This document shows, in pieces, positions 31,277 to 43,030 of a stretch of DNA of 64,000 bases. The notes under the pieces were generated by a model. The model was not told the origin of the DNA. It saw only the letters and a list, made by a program, of their open reading frames with translations, and ran no database searches. The DNA is from Schizochytrium sp. TIO01 (lineage: Eukaryota > Sar > Bigyra > Thraustochytrida > Thraustochytriidae), in contig SMSO01000037.1 in assembly GCA_004764695.1 (NCBI GenBank), forward strand, positions 3,594,337 through 3,658,336. The letters are read 5' to 3'. Every line of letters starts with the position of its first letter. The stretch's first letter is position 1. A program made the position numbers and the translations under genes.

Positions 31277-33829
31277 ATGAGTGCGTCCTGCAAAGCGGCT
31301 GGGCCAGATGCGGCATTTGAGGATGCTGCGGCACTCGTGGCTCGTCTTGATCAGCTCCTGCGTGAGGACCCTGCCGACGCGGAACCTGGCACCCGATTCT
31401 TCATTGTTGCAGCATACTGGTTCTCGCGCTGGCGCAAGTTCAAGAAAGCTGTCAACGAAGGCTGCTATATCGACGCTAACTACGATCCTGGACCTGTGGA
31501 CAACTCCGAATTATTACTCTCAACAATCTCAGACGGTACCAGATCTGGGTGTTCAAATTACGAAGCTTCGTTTTGTGCCCTCAAGCCAAGGCTTGTGTTT
31601 GGATATGATTTTAATCCAGTAGGCGTGGAGGCCTGGGAGCTCATCAGAAAGGTCTTTGGTGGCGGGCCCGAACTGCCGAGGCTTGTTGTCAAGCTTTCGC
31701 CAAATGCAAGACCCGAGCTCGACATCTATCCTGTACATGTACTCGTGTCTATCGCAGATTCTGATTCAGGGCTTTGGAGAAATGATTGTGTTGAAGAGCT
31801 GTTTGTGAGCAGGGCACTAGAACTTGCGGCATTTGAGCAGCACCTTCGGGAGGAGGTACTGAGGAACAAGGCAATTTCATTGGAGGATGATAGATACAGA
31901 CTGCACGGAGCGTTATATGGTAATGATTTCGTGAGAATCAATACCGAGAAAGATTCGATGACGACAGTCGGGGACGCAAATTGGTGCGAGAATGGGGAGA
32001 ATGCACGCGTATTAGTCGAGATTGTTAGGGAGGATGGGACATGGCCGAGAGAACAACCACATCGAAGGAGTAGCTCGCTGTCTAGCTATGGAAGCTCCAT
32101 CACGCAGAAAAGGCTTCGTAATGGGGTTCATGTAGACGACGGGGACAGCAGAAAACGCAAGGGGAGTTTAGGTGACGGAGGGAGTAAGTCAATACGAACG
32201 ATAGCCGCTGGGGAGCTGAGCTTTACGCCTAAACATAGTGGGAGCTTTACCTTGAACCGACAGCTTGCGCCCCCTCCCCAGTCTGCATTTGCTGTTATTC
32301 CAGGAACACGGGAGCAAGGTAATCCAATATATAACAATACAGCGAACACAAAGTCGCAAAATATAGCGAAAGGGATGAACAAAGGCGATGATCGGGGAAG
32401 CCCCAGTCGCGGTGTCACAGGTTTGCGCAACTTAGGAAATACTTGTTTTATGAATGCAACTTTGCAGTGCCTCAACCAAGCTCAAAAGCTAATTGCATAC
32501 TTGATCGATGAACGCCGTCTTCGTGAGAGCCTAATATCTGTTGTTGCTCGAGCCAGCTATGCGGATAAGTCTTTGGTTCTTGGATACGCTGAGCTCACAA
32601 AAATGCTTTGGTCTCGACAACATTCTGTAGTCACACCAAGTGGATTTCTCCGTGTTGTATCGTCCAACAACGCACTCTTCGGGGACAGCAGTCAACACGA
32701 TGCACAGGAGTTTTTAATGTGGTTACTGAACAACTTTCATGAAGAAACGAACCAAGCCGTTAGCGCCCGGACTTCATTTCGAGATATTGATACTGGTCTT
32801 CCGATTGAAAGTGAGAGTCATTTGCTCGGAGTGGAAGGATTCGACGACATGCCTATGGACGATGTAGCATCACCTCCACGAAAGACACGTCGGGCCATGT
32901 ATGAGAGCGAAGAAGATAGCGACCTGGACAGTATGATGGGTGATACAGCTCGGCTGCTTCGAGCAAATGACGCGTGGGATAAGTGTCATCGTAAGGATGA
33001 CTCTGTCATTCTTGATTTGTTTCAAGGTCAGGTGGAGTCCCGTCTTGAATGTGAACAATGCAGGCACATGTCGTCAACCTTTGATGTGTTTACGATGTTG
33101 AGCCTTCCTTTAGTGTGGGATTCTAATGACTCAGACAGCTCTCCCATGCTGACTATCGAGAAATGTTTAGAACAATATATTTCAAAGGAGCATCTCTTTG
33201 ACGAGGTAAGTTTTGATATCTAATCAGGAAAGGAAAAAGTATATTGCCGAAAAATGGTTATATAGCTTCCTTTGTTTCCATCACTTAGTTCACTCTCTAT
33301 AAGACTATGGGAAGATGGTTCTATTTTACACGAAATTCTTCCTTGACTCCTTTACGGTTTCCAAATTGCCCACTGACGCTTTAGAACGATGGTTCATTTA
33401 ATTTGAATGTTTATGCAGGAACAATGGTTTTGCCCTAAATGTCGCGACTTGCGACCTGCAACAAAGACAATCTCTCTTATTGGCTCGCGCCTCCCACACT
33501 TGTTAATTCTGCACCTAAAGAGGTTTCGCTCCAATGGAACAAAAATCGATTCAATTGTGCGTTTTGGCGAGAAGCTTAATATGGAGCCTTTTGTCGCACC
33601 CGAGTTTCAGGATCCCGGTTCATACCACAATACACAAAACATGGAGTATAGTCTGTATGGCGTAGTCCGGCACTCTGGATCTTTGCAAGGTGGCCACTAC
33701 ACTGCGCATGTTAAGTGCGTGGATGGTGCATGGAGGTGGATGAATGATTCGACAGTCTCAGTTTTGACAGACTCCCTAGATGGCCTCGATGAACAGGCAT
33801 ATATGTTGTTTTATACCTTAGAGCTTTGA
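31277..33829 (+). CDS. DUSP-containing ubiquitin-specific protease
   Basis: A two-exon cysteine deubiquitinase of 779 residues (exons 31277-33205 and 33419-33829). Residues 35-80 look like a DUSP domain, ending in the family's PGPVDNSELL. A Ser/Lys-rich linker covers about 260-375. The catalytic USP domain has the Cys box GNTCFMN (Cys390), the QDAQEFL-type motif (SQHDAQEFL), a zinc-binding pair ECEQC in exon 1 and CPKC in exon 2, LILHLKRF, the His box GGHYTAH (His736) and the third catalytic position WMNDS (Asp753). The order DUSP then USP resembles USP4/11/15, but no ubiquitin-like domain is evident. The join reads FDE|EQWFCP in phase 0 across a perfect GTAAGT donor. The substrate is unknown. 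Confidence 0.93.
33206..33418 (+). other. Intron of the USP gene (213 bases)
   Basis: Donor GAG|GTAAGT, acceptor TTTATGCAG|GAA, phase 0. The intron contains an in-frame stop, and joining the flanks restores the USP zinc-ribbon and catalytic core without loss. One of only two clear introns in the window. Confidence 0.9.
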
Positions 33830-34175
33830 GGAATCTTGCCAGACTCTATTAATACTTTAGGTGAGCACAGACCTTACAGAAGTACGCACTTTATGACCCA
33901 AATACACAATTCGAAAGCCATGAAACTCACGAATATTGCAGGGAAGAACGTGAATTTGATTACCAGATGTGGCTAGCTAAAATTTGTTATAATGTGCAAA
34001 CTTACTCCTACACTAATGAAGTACTCAGACAAATTGACTTTTATTAATTAGTTCCTTAACAATACTAATGCTGTCTATCACTATCACAACGTTGTGTTTA
34101 CTTTTGTCCTTCCTGGGAAACATTAAGTTTTCTTTAACGCTAATGACCTTGTTTTCTCTTCGTAGAATCAATTAC
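33830..34175. other. Spacer between convergent USP and flavin-reductase-like genes
   Basis: 346 AT-rich bases shared by the two 3' ends. No repeat or motif beyond AT-rich runs. Confidence 0.35.
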
Positions 34176-35079
34176 TTATTTTCCGGGTGCAGATACATTG
34201 GTTGCAGACGAATTTTGTTCTTCTGGAATACACTGAACACGATCTGCGCGTTGGATGAGCGCAAATTCCTGGGAGCCAAGGAAACTAAGTAATCCTTCAG
34301 GTCCAACAAACTGCTTACCATTCCATGCATCTGCATTGACAAGGCAATCCTCAATTTTTGCGAAGAATATCACATGGTCAGGGTCGACTTCTTCCTGTGT
34401 AGAAATTACTCGAAGACGAATACGTGCGGTCGACCCTTTGACGAATTCACACAACCCACTTTCACCACGAACTGGCCTCCACTCCTTCTCAACACCATCC
34501 ATCTCTACAAATTTATCGGTCTCACGACCGGTTACTTTTCCAATTCGAAGCAACAGTGGTGCTTGTGTGGCACCAGCTACCGCAAGCTCAAACCTCCCTG
34601 TAGCCAGCACACGTCCACATGAATAGCGTCGGCGATTAAGGCTCAACATGACTAGGCCGTCATTGTTAACCTAAAATCAGGCGGTAGATTAAAGTCCAAA
34701 AATGCCATGCATGCAACAATTCATATCAGGTAGCCAAAATTAATTAAATAAAAGTTAGAGCGTCCCTTCACTCATGGTTTGCCTGTCACCAATGCGGAAA
34801 GGATTGCAGACATACCTATTCCTCTTGTTAAGAACTGGGACAATAAAACCTACCATTCACCTGCAAACTTACCATCGATAACCAAGAGCATATCATGACA
34901 TTATAACCAGATGCCTTTTCAGGATCCTCCGTTACTAGCATGCACACCGGATTCATGTACAACACACGCGACTGTAACTTAGTCTGTTTGAGGCGAACTA
35001 CCTCGGGACCCACCGGTTTTGCCGCAGCATCAGCTTCTACAAGCACCGAGGCTCTTTCATTTCCTACCTCATCTGCCAT
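34176..35079 (-). CDS. Flavin-reductase-like (FMN-binding split barrel) protein
   Basis: Two exons (35079-34873 and 34670-34176) encode 233 residues. The core NPVCMLVT...NVMICSWLS|VNNDGLVMLSLNRRRYS follows the flavin-reductase-like/flavoredoxin pattern, in which a small residue-rich strand and a polar loop bind FMN. The C-terminal part carries the usual segment where the domain packs on a partner subunit (IGKVTGRETDKF). The open frame extends upstream to a GTG at 35133, but the first ATG is at 35079. The family includes NADH:flavin reductases and FMN-binding oxidoreductases of unknown substrate, so the reaction cannot be fixed. No targeting peptide is evident. It is convergent with the USP gene and divergent from the lectin gene. 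Confidence 0.8.
34671..34872 (-). other. Intron of the flavin-reductase-like gene (202 bases)
   Basis: On the minus strand: ATG|GTAAGT donor and TTTTAG|GTT acceptor, phase 0. Splicing joins two halves of one conserved domain. Its length is close to that of the USP intron. Confidence 0.88.
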
Positions 35080-36339
35080 TCTGATCAACCTATATCTCTG
35101 TGACAAACCTGCTGGCCCGATATTGCTCTTCACGCAGCCCGTTTATGACTCCCAGTGGATCCTCAATTTGCATTCTGCAACCGCACCAAGAAAAAGCATC
35201 TTCAAGTTGTTTTTGGCTCAAAATCGATCTATCGTACGATTAGGTATTACTAATCCCACCTGGTGCAACATAGCATTGGTGGGCCCGGAATTCCGGTCAT
35301 ATTACTCGGAATTCCTACAAACACGTGAAAGCCCTTTGTACCAACCAGAGTTGATAATTTCTTTAAAAATTCGGATTTTCTATTTTAAAAGTAAAATAAT
35401 AATAATAAACACTTAGAATTTAATTACCTATAAAGTTTGGAAAGCTTGCATTTCCTATGGTGCCAATGCCCAATCGCAGGTTAAAAACTAACCCGCGACT
35501 CAAAGACAATTCTTAAATCATAGGTAGCGCAATAGGATGCCTCTGGCGGCGTGGCTATCACGATCTGCATTTTTTGGGGGCATTTGGAAACCTTGGAGGA
35601 GCTTGTCGTGGATGATGGTAGTGTTTGGAGCTCGATGGTTCCCTGGTCATTTCGTCTTCATACCTAAGCTACACTTCTTAATAAAGACCCGAATAATTAT
35701 ATCATTTATGTGATGGAATACTCACTACCACTTGGAAATTATATACAGTCTTTTCTGTCTTTGAAAAGTTTCATCGTCCTTTTTATTCTAAGTTTGAATG
35801 GATCTTTAAATAACAAATTGAAGTGTTTTTTAAAGGAAACCTTCAAGTTGAACGAAGGGCCAAAATAAAAAATCTGCGTCGAAATCTCTGATTTTACTCA
35901 ACAAAAGCAAAGCAACAACTCCCACCTCTTGAGGGCACTCGCGACGCTTGTGCAGGGCTCTGTTTGCAGGGCAGGCGAGCTGACTGGCGAGGTTGATCAA
36001 CGCTGGTGGGCTGCTCCTGCTGACGGATCTACGCCTCTTGAAGGGCTGCGAACCGCAGTGGCCGACGGGATCCGTGCTGGTACTACTACTACTACTATTG
36101 TGTCAAACCCTGGTCAAAGGCCAATAGTAAGGAGGTTTCTGTGGGCCTCACGCACGTAAACCGAAGGCTACTACTGCATTGATAGTCTTGGACAACATCG
36201 TACTTGAAATACCCAGATTTTTTGAATTTAACTTGATAATAGTTGAGACACGCCAGGTGTTTTATTGAACTTCATTAATCAAAAACACAGTAATTGCCGG
36301 ATCTAAGGGATTGGTCTCATCTCCTTGTTGACAAACCCA
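35080..36339. other. Divergent spacer, flavin reductase / lectin genes
   Basis: 1.26 kb between two gene starts. A short ORF at 35929-36159 has biased composition (Thr run from an ACT repeat near 36082-36099) but no domain and no ATG-supported homology. Nothing else stands out. Confidence 0.35.
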
Positions 36340-39116
36340 ATGATAGGCCGCAAGAACTCCTCGCCAAAACTACTTCTAGGGCTAGTTGCATGGATTTGTT
36401 TCTTAGCAGGCCCTGGGGCAAAGGCCTATTGGACGCGAGATGAAACCTTGCTTTCTATTAGTTATGTAGTTGAGTCTGACATGGCAAAGTCTCTAAGCCC
36501 TATGCGTTGTATACAAGCTCACTTGAGTCATAGTAATCTGCCCCTTGAGGGACTCCACAACTTGCTCTTTGTAGAGTATGATCCGTGTAAGGACCTTCCA
36601 TCAGATCCATTCGTACTCTACTTTAATGCAACCAGGCTATGGGCGTGGGATTATGCGTGTGATGAGCCAAGTCTATCACAAGCAGAAGCTTATGATATTT
36701 TCAACAAAAGCTCTATGGTTGTTGTGGCGCATCACCGATCTCCAATTCCGTACGAAACAAGCGATTCGCGAACAGAGCTTCCTGTGCCAATGTGCTATGT
36801 TCCATCCGAGGACTCAAAAGTATTGGCTGATATTGAGGCTGGAGCAAGCAGCATGACAATATCTGTGCAGAATGGCGAAGCCGAACATGTTGCTGTGCAT
36901 AGCGACAAGTCTTCATCTTCAATTAATGTATATGCTGACGGGGAGCTTCTGCATTCTACGCCCATACGTGTGAACGACCGCTTCGAAATCCTTAAGCTTG
37001 TACATGAAACATATCGCATCATTAGTTTTGTTGCTGACGCTGGAACGCGCTGGGCAACTGTTGCAGTTACCGACGGTTATACAACAACGGAAAACTCGTG
37101 GTACTGTGCCTCTCTGGGAGAAGCCGAAGCCTCGGGTTTGGCGTGGATGCATGCGAATTCAACAAAGGACATTCTTACGTCATCTACGTGGAAGCGCCCT
37201 CCCAAGTTAGAATCCGTGAGTGTGACTTCACTGAAAAGTTTTTTAAACCTGAACACAACGCAAATCTCTTTGCACGGTTTCACAGGCAAAGTTGCCTGTC
37301 GTGGTATTCGTGGAAATGCAGAGATTCTTCACCGTGCTAAAGCGTATCGTGTAATTGATGACGCAGAATCATGGCCAAAGGCAGAGAAAAAGTGCCTGCA
37401 ACTAGGTATGCAGCTAGTCTCGATCCACTCCTTCCGTGATAATCGATTCGTATCGTCCTTGATACAAAGTGCTATTCGTCACACTACCGCAGCTCGTGCA
37501 TGGATTGGCATGAAGAACGAGGCATGGTCTGACAATTCTGTTGTTGACTTCTATGCTTATAACCCATATATAGATAATGAAGAGTATGGTACTTCAGATG
37601 ATAATTATGACGTGGATGAAGAAGAGTCGCAAGACCAATTCATGATTCTTCGCTCGGCCAACATAAATTCATATAACTGGTTGCGCTCGCCCTTGGTGAC
37701 CAAGTTCTTCCGTTTGTGTGCCAAAGGTTTGTGGAAGACAGCGGAAATACCTTTGATAGCGGCCAACGCTGCATGTGGTATATGACAGGAGAAGCAGAAA
37801 CTGAAGGACAAACATACACTCCGCCTAAGATTCGCTCTGGCACATCCGGTCTTTGCACATTTGGCAAGTCTGCGTTATCATGTTGCTCGGACCTTTTTGT
37901 CGATACAACCGTGCGTCAACGTATTGAGGCGATTAAGCATGCTATGCTGTCTGGGAGCCAGCGTGATAAAACTAAAGACTCACAAGCCTGTGTGGATCTC
38001 ATTGAACAAGTGAGCTGTTTTGATTGCCAAGCCAATCAAGGAGAATATCTCTCTTATTCCAACGGTATTCGCAAGGTTCGGGTATGTCCTGACACTTTCA
38101 AACTTATTGAAAATACGTGTGCTGGACTTTTTTCGTTTCTTCAGACTCAAGCCAACTCAACGCGCCTCGTTGAGGCATTTTTTGAAATAATTCTCCAAAC
38201 GGAACACGAAGCAGTCAAGACAGATGCAGTCGAACACACCGCTATGGATAACTGTTTTCGCATCGATGACGGTCCTCCCATTATTCTGCAACGAGTTCCT
38301 GAAACAACGATCAGTCCGTATATTAATGAGATCCGTTTAACATTTTCCAGCTCTGTTCGTGTTGGTACCTTCTTAAGCCTACTCGTTCTGCCCTATCCTA
38401 GCAAAGTGAGCGACTCACTCCTTATCGGTCGTCGTCTAATCTTTGACAACCTTTTCAGCCATAATGCAATTCGCTACGCCACGGTGAATCAGGAGAATGA
38501 CACAGTTGTTCTCGACCTTACAAAAGATACCTCGAGCAACTCTTTATGCATTTTCAATGAGGGTCAATACCGTCTTGTGCTGGACGGGTCTGGTGTGTAT
38601 GATTTGGCTGGAAATTTGTACGTTCAGCAGGACAAATGGATTCTGCAATCTCACTCAAGTTGTTATGAGCCAAATTACTCTCTCGTCTGGTTTGTGGTGA
38701 CCTGCACAGCTTTAACAAGTGTCATATTTGTCGGTATGTACATTCGACACATGATATTCGTGCAACGACATGCAGAGGCCCTGCTTCCGGTCAGTTATGC
38801 TGATGATAATTACTCTGGATCTCACGCTCAATTCCAACGTCTTAATGATAATGGCGAAGAACAGGAAGGCGAAGCAGAAGGTGAAGGACTCAATGGCAAC
38901 AGGACTGGGACTTCTTTTCAAGTTTCTGGGCCCAGCGGAACCTACGCCAGCGTATCTCAAGGGCTATACAATGAACGTAACGAGACTAGCTATATTGATG
39001 ATGACGACGATGAGCACGACTATACTATCGGTGAAGCTTCCTATGAAGCATCATCAAATGATCGACCTCTTATTGGAAAACGTAGAGCACAGGCTTTAGA
39101 GATGCAAGAATTCTAA
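36340..39116 (+). CDS. C-type-lectin type I membrane glycoprotein, frameshifted
   Basis: About 925 residues if one base is restored. A signal peptide (about 1-28, cut near AKA|YW) is followed by an ectodomain of unknown fold with several NxS/T sites (about 30-335). A C-type-lectin domain follows (about 340-465, with AEKKCLQLGMQLVSIHS, WIGMKNEAW and closing LPFVC). Next come a Cys-rich region and a beta-sandwich like the bacterial SbsA/Ig-type fold, ending GVYDLAGN. One transmembrane helix lies near residue 790, and an acidic cytosolic tail completes the protein. The frame slips between 37681 and 37713; one extra C in the C3 run at 37690-37692 gives WLRSPLGDQVLPFVC, a normal lectin end. The frame opens at a TTG (36325), but the first ATG is 36340 and starts the signal peptide. 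A surface receptor or adhesin is likely; the sugar is unknown. Confidence 0.8.
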
Positions 39117-39443
39117 ATATTTCGTATTAATCGTAGACAAACTCTACAAACCAGACGTCCATCCGCAAGATTCATTTCTCTATGATGGAGCGCTGGCCAC
39201 CGCTGTTGATTTTTTGATTTAAAAAAATAAATATACATACATAATCAAATTTCAATACCTAAGGAAATATTTGATTGCATATTTAATGCCACATAACTAA
39301 GGATGGCCATTCGAGATTTCTTTGCTTTGGGAAAATAGGAAAACACAGAGTTGAAACGGAAAAAGTGCAGAACAAACGAGAGTAAGTTCCTCTTGAAAGT
39401 TGTCTGGTTGGTTTAAACAAATAAAAGAAACACGAAGGCAATT
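39117..39443. other. Spacer between convergent lectin and coiled-coil genes
   Basis: AT-rich. An AATAAA at 39226-39231, 110 bases past the lectin stop, is a candidate poly(A) signal. Nothing else was found. Confidence 0.4.
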
Positions 39444-42296
39444 TTAGAAGGCTTGGTGGTCTGTATTCTCTTCTTCGTTGACTTCTTTTAAAGCTTGACC
39501 CGCATTTCTAAGCTGAGCTCGCATGTTTTGAAACTCAATGTCCTCAGTTCGATCAACACGAAATATATTACAAAGTCTTCTCTCCGACTGATGCTGACTG
39601 CTCCATTTTCCACTACCAGCTTGAGACGCAGCAGATCGGTCTTCTTTCGAAACTCTACTTCCCATTGTACGTTTGCTTGGAGAAGCAGCGATTTCTGATT
39701 CAGTTCCAGCAAGACTTCCGCTCAATGGGCTACTCACGGCCACTGAGGACTTGATTTTGAGAGACTGATTTCGCAAGTCATCGTATGAAAGTTCTTCCTC
39801 TGTATTAGCTCTGACACGAACATTGGTAGCCGGTTGAGGATCTTTAATACAATTCAAATCTAGCCTCGCGCGGTCCATGATAGGCACTGATGAACCTTGT
39901 GACAAAGACTCGGTGGTCAATAAACCCGCCTGAGCCGCAAGCTCACATAAACGATTCACTTGACCGATTTTTTCTTGTATTACCGATATGTGATGTATAG
40001 CTTTTGCAACTTCCGTGTTCTGAAGGAGGTTAGTCTCAACTACCGATCCTGTGTTAGTTGCACCTCCTGAGTGGTTTCCAGGTATATGAGAATCATCGGA
40101 ATCAGTCTTTCCTTTGCGGACGACCTGTTTTGGTTGACTCGTAAGTAAAGAATGAGTTGTATCAAGCTTGTGAACCCACTCTTCATGCATGGATACTCCC
40201 TCAAGCTTTTCACACAAGCCTTGGATACACACCGAAAATGCTGCAAGCATAGAACCACGTTCTTGTATACGCGCTCGAGCTTCTTGTTTTCTCTGCTTAG
40301 CCCCGTTGAGTTCTCGGTGCAGATCCTCATACGCATGTTGCTTAAGACGTGCGTTCGTGCTTCCAGCGCGTTGATCAATCAAAGACAGCTGTTCTGTTAG
40401 CTGTTGTTTAGTCGCTGCAAGCTCTTGAATCTTCTTTTGCACAGTGGCTTCTTCTCTATAAATATTTGCTTCGACCTCTCTATTAGTGTGAGCCCAGTCT
40501 AGCATCTCCTGAGGTGTAATTATTTTTACACCACTCCGTTCTTCAATAGACTTGAAAATTGTTTGAATTTCTCTTGGGCCATATTTATTGGTACCAAGTT
40601 GTTGTTGAATCTCTTTTGCATGCTTGCCTTTGTGACTGATAATAGATGCAATGTTAGCCATCTCCTGCTTAGCAAGCTTTGATTTAATACGAGCAGTCCG
40701 TCGACGGCTTACACCATGTTCTGGTATAGGATCCAATTCGCTCTCAAGCACTGCTCGTCCGCCAAGAACGCCTCCTTTACTAATTGCTGAATCCCCGATA
40801 GAACCCTCCCCAACAAGCGATAGTAAACTTTTCGTAGAGCCTGCAGCCGCTCCAAGGTGTACTCTTTGTGAGCCTCCGTGCAGGTTTGAGTTGAGAGTGT
40901 CACTCGAAAACAGATTTTGAATGCTCGAGGCAAGGTAACCTGTCAAAGCGTCAACTTTCGCAATTTCGTCCCGCCGCTCTGCTAGAGCTTCAAAGTATTT
41001 TCGTTCAGTAGCTCGAAGTGATATCTCGAGAGCAGCGCGTTGTTGTACAGCATGCTCTGACTCTCGTTTGGTCATTTTACAAAGTGCATTTGTCTCTTCC
41101 TCACCTTCTTCAAGGATCTTCAAAGCTTCTACCTTCCCAGCTATGGAAGCCTGGCGAACTTTTTGCGAGTCCTCACTGCGCTCAAGCATGTATCGCATCG
41201 TGGGAAGGTAATTTACAAGATGTGAATTCTCGCTTTCCAGATCATGAAGCTGCGCTTCGAGTTTTGAGACTTGCGATTCTAAAGCTTCTCTTGCGTCCGA
41301 ATCTTTCGCGAGCTGTGCAGCTACTTCATTGCGCTTATCCCGAGCACTTTGGACCCTTGCAGTAAGCTCATTGACTTCCGCATGAATAGCGTTATAACTT
41401 GAATGCATAACAACAATTCGTGATTCTACTTGGTCAAGAGCGGATGGTCCTGTGCCCCCAGCAGTATTGGGTCCACGTGAGGTTGGTGCTGGGGTTTCTG
41501 CAAGTACCTTGCTTGTTGTCGGGCGTTCTAGGTAGCTGCTTTGGAGATTTGCGTTGTTTGCAATCCCAGATTCGGAGTCCTCCGTTAAACCCACAATCAC
41601 CTTTAGGTTTTGGTGTCCTGGGGCATGTTTTGTACTTTGGACGCACTGACTCCTCAGCTCCAGCAGCATGCGTCGCATCTGTGCTCGCAGGTCAGCAGTG
41701 TTGTCAGCATCCATTGATGGCCGGTACGCTTCAATAACGCTGTCTTCATCCTCAGTTACTTTCGTCTCAGGAATTTTAGTACGTCCTCTCGGTGTACTGG
41801 TATGCGGTCGAACTCGAAGTTTGCGTGGACTGTGTTTACTGTAAGCTGGGTATGGCTTACGAGGCTGAGATGGTGCTGACTTTGGTCGCTCAAGCTCTGT
41901 CTCTGGCAATGTGCTAATTTTGTTGCTTGTTGCATGAGGCGCTGTGATAGTCCGCACACACTCGTCGTCATTCTCGAATGAGTTTCGAGATTCTTGGCTG
42001 TCACTTTGTGTAGAACACTGCTTCTCTGGTCTCTGTTCTGCGACGGTCTTGGTTCGTCTGTTTTGATCAAAGTTGTTTAGGCCAAGAGAAGAGCCAGAGG
42101 ACGGTGGCACTCTCCTTCGCGCTGTTGAAGGTCGACTTAAAAAAACTTCTCGATGAAGGTTACTGGAGTTTGGCAAACTCGGTCCGGTGGTTTGCAAAAA
42201 GTACGACGATATCGGTCGATCTCGTCTCCGGCGAACACATGCTGTCACCTTCGCACTGCTGTTGCTACTGCTCGTGCTGTTGTTGTCGCTGCTCAT
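39444..42296 (-). CDS. Large coiled-coil protein, possible outer-dynein-arm docking type
   Basis: 950 residues in one exon. The first 270 are basic, Ser/Pro-rich and disordered, with several SPRKL- and RPxTS-type motifs. About 270-450 and 530-690 are long coiled coils. The C-terminal 250 residues are Ser/Asn-rich with a short terminal coil. In the second coil, a segment with an FKSIEERSGV core followed by a REVEAN helix resembles the conserved segment of outer-dynein-arm docking complex proteins (CCDC114/CCDC63/CCDC151 class), which sit on flagellar doublet microtubules. That match is by eye and weak, and no enzymatic domain is present. The start is the first ATG. If the assignment is right it supports a flagellated stage. 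Otherwise it is an unassigned coiled-coil protein. Confidence 0.75.
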   Translation of the reverse strand: MSSDNNSTSSSNSSAKVTACVRRRRDRPISSYFLQTTGPSLPNSSNLHREVFLSRPSTARRRVPPSSGSSLGLNNFDQNRRTKTVAEQRPEKQCSTQSDSQESRNSFENDDECVRTITAPHATSNKISTLPETELERPKSAPSQPRKPYPAYSKHSPRKLRVRPHTSTPRGRTKIPETKVTEDEDSVIEAYRPSMDADNTADLRAQMRRMLLELRSQCVQSTKHAPGHQNLKVIVGLTEDSESGIANNANLQSSYLERPTTSKVLAETPAPTSRGPNTAGGTGPSALDQVESRIVVMHSSYNAIHAEVNELTARVQSARDKRNEVAAQLAKDSDAREALESQVSKLEAQLHDLESENSHLVNYLPTMRYMLERSEDSQKVRQASIAGKVEALKILEEGEEETNALCKMTKRESEHAVQQRAALEISLRATERKYFEALAERRDEIAKVDALTGYLASSIQNLFSSDTLNSNLHGGSQRVHLGAAAGSTKSLLSLVGEGSIGDSAISKGGVLGGRAVLESELDPIPEHGVSRRRTARIKSKLAKQEMANIASIISHKGKHAKEIQQQLGTNKYGPREIQTIFKSIEERSGVKIITPQEMLDWAHTNREVEANIYREEATVQKKIQELAATKQQLTEQLSLIDQRAGSTNARLKQHAYEDLHRELNGAKQRKQEARARIQERGSMLAAFSVCIQGLCEKLEGVSMHEEWVHKLDTTHSLLTSQPKQVVRKGKTDSDDSHIPGNHSGGATNTGSVVETNLLQNTEVAKAIHHISVIQEKIGQVNRLCELAAQAGLLTTESLSQGSSVPIMDRARLDLNCIKDPQPATNVRVRANTEEELSYDDLRNQSLKIKSSVAVSSPLSGSLAGTESEIAASPSKRTMGSRVSKEDRSAASQAGSGKWSSQHQSERRLCNIFRVDRTEDIEFQNMRAQLRNAGQALKEVNEEENTDHQAF

Positions 42297-43030
42297 GGTT
42301 CACAGCAAAACTCGAGAGGCTTGTCAACTCAAATACCTTCCGCTTTCCACTGCAGCAGTGCTGACATGAATAGTGTGTATAACAACCCAAGCTAGCTTTC
42401 TCTCAAGACCGTGACATTCCCAAGCAAACGCAAATCGGCAGAGATCATCAAGACACCAACGATCGCCTTGTGGTCTCACATAACTTTTAATTTTTCTTTC
42501 ACATAAAAAAGAAGCATTGACCGGATAGATTGGCAACACCTTAACGGATATAGAGGAAACACATATTTTTTTTGTTTAAATTCTTTCAAGCAAAAAAGAA
42601 AATCTTGAAGGTACCAGCGTAGAGATATGTAATTCTTCCAGCTGGTGCTCATGGCCCAAATAATCCTGAATGACACCACATTCGAGAACGTAAAATAGGT
42701 TGGGGCAACACAGGAAAGAGAAAAGTGATCAAGTAGCTGGGAGATTTGGCGAGCTACCTTCAGGTAGTTGAAATATTAAAGTTGCAGTGGTAGCCTGCTC
42801 TGAAAAGAAAAAAGAAGTAGTTTCTACCTGCACTACTTCTCTTAACGTTCGGTCTATCAACTTGGGGGGGTTCGATGGGGTGCCGCTTGCTACGCGCTAT
42901 GATTTGAAGTAAATCCATGATAGGCCAGTTGTGTTATCATGTGCTTAAAGTTGACTTGCATCTTATTTGGAGATTGCTATTCACCTTTCCTGGGGCTATA
43001 GAGGGGCATCGGTACAAAGGTTGATTTATT
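42297..43030. other. Spacer upstream of the coiled-coil gene
   Basis: Between two minus-strand genes; it holds the coiled-coil gene's promoter and the 3' end of the PAP2 gene. It contains a G7 run near 42863-42870. No RNA gene or ORF with a domain was found. Confidence 0.35.

Noticed and set aside
35929-36159. 76-codon ORF before the lectin gene
   Set aside because: No ATG-anchored domain. It contains an ACT run and lies in the presumed lectin promoter.
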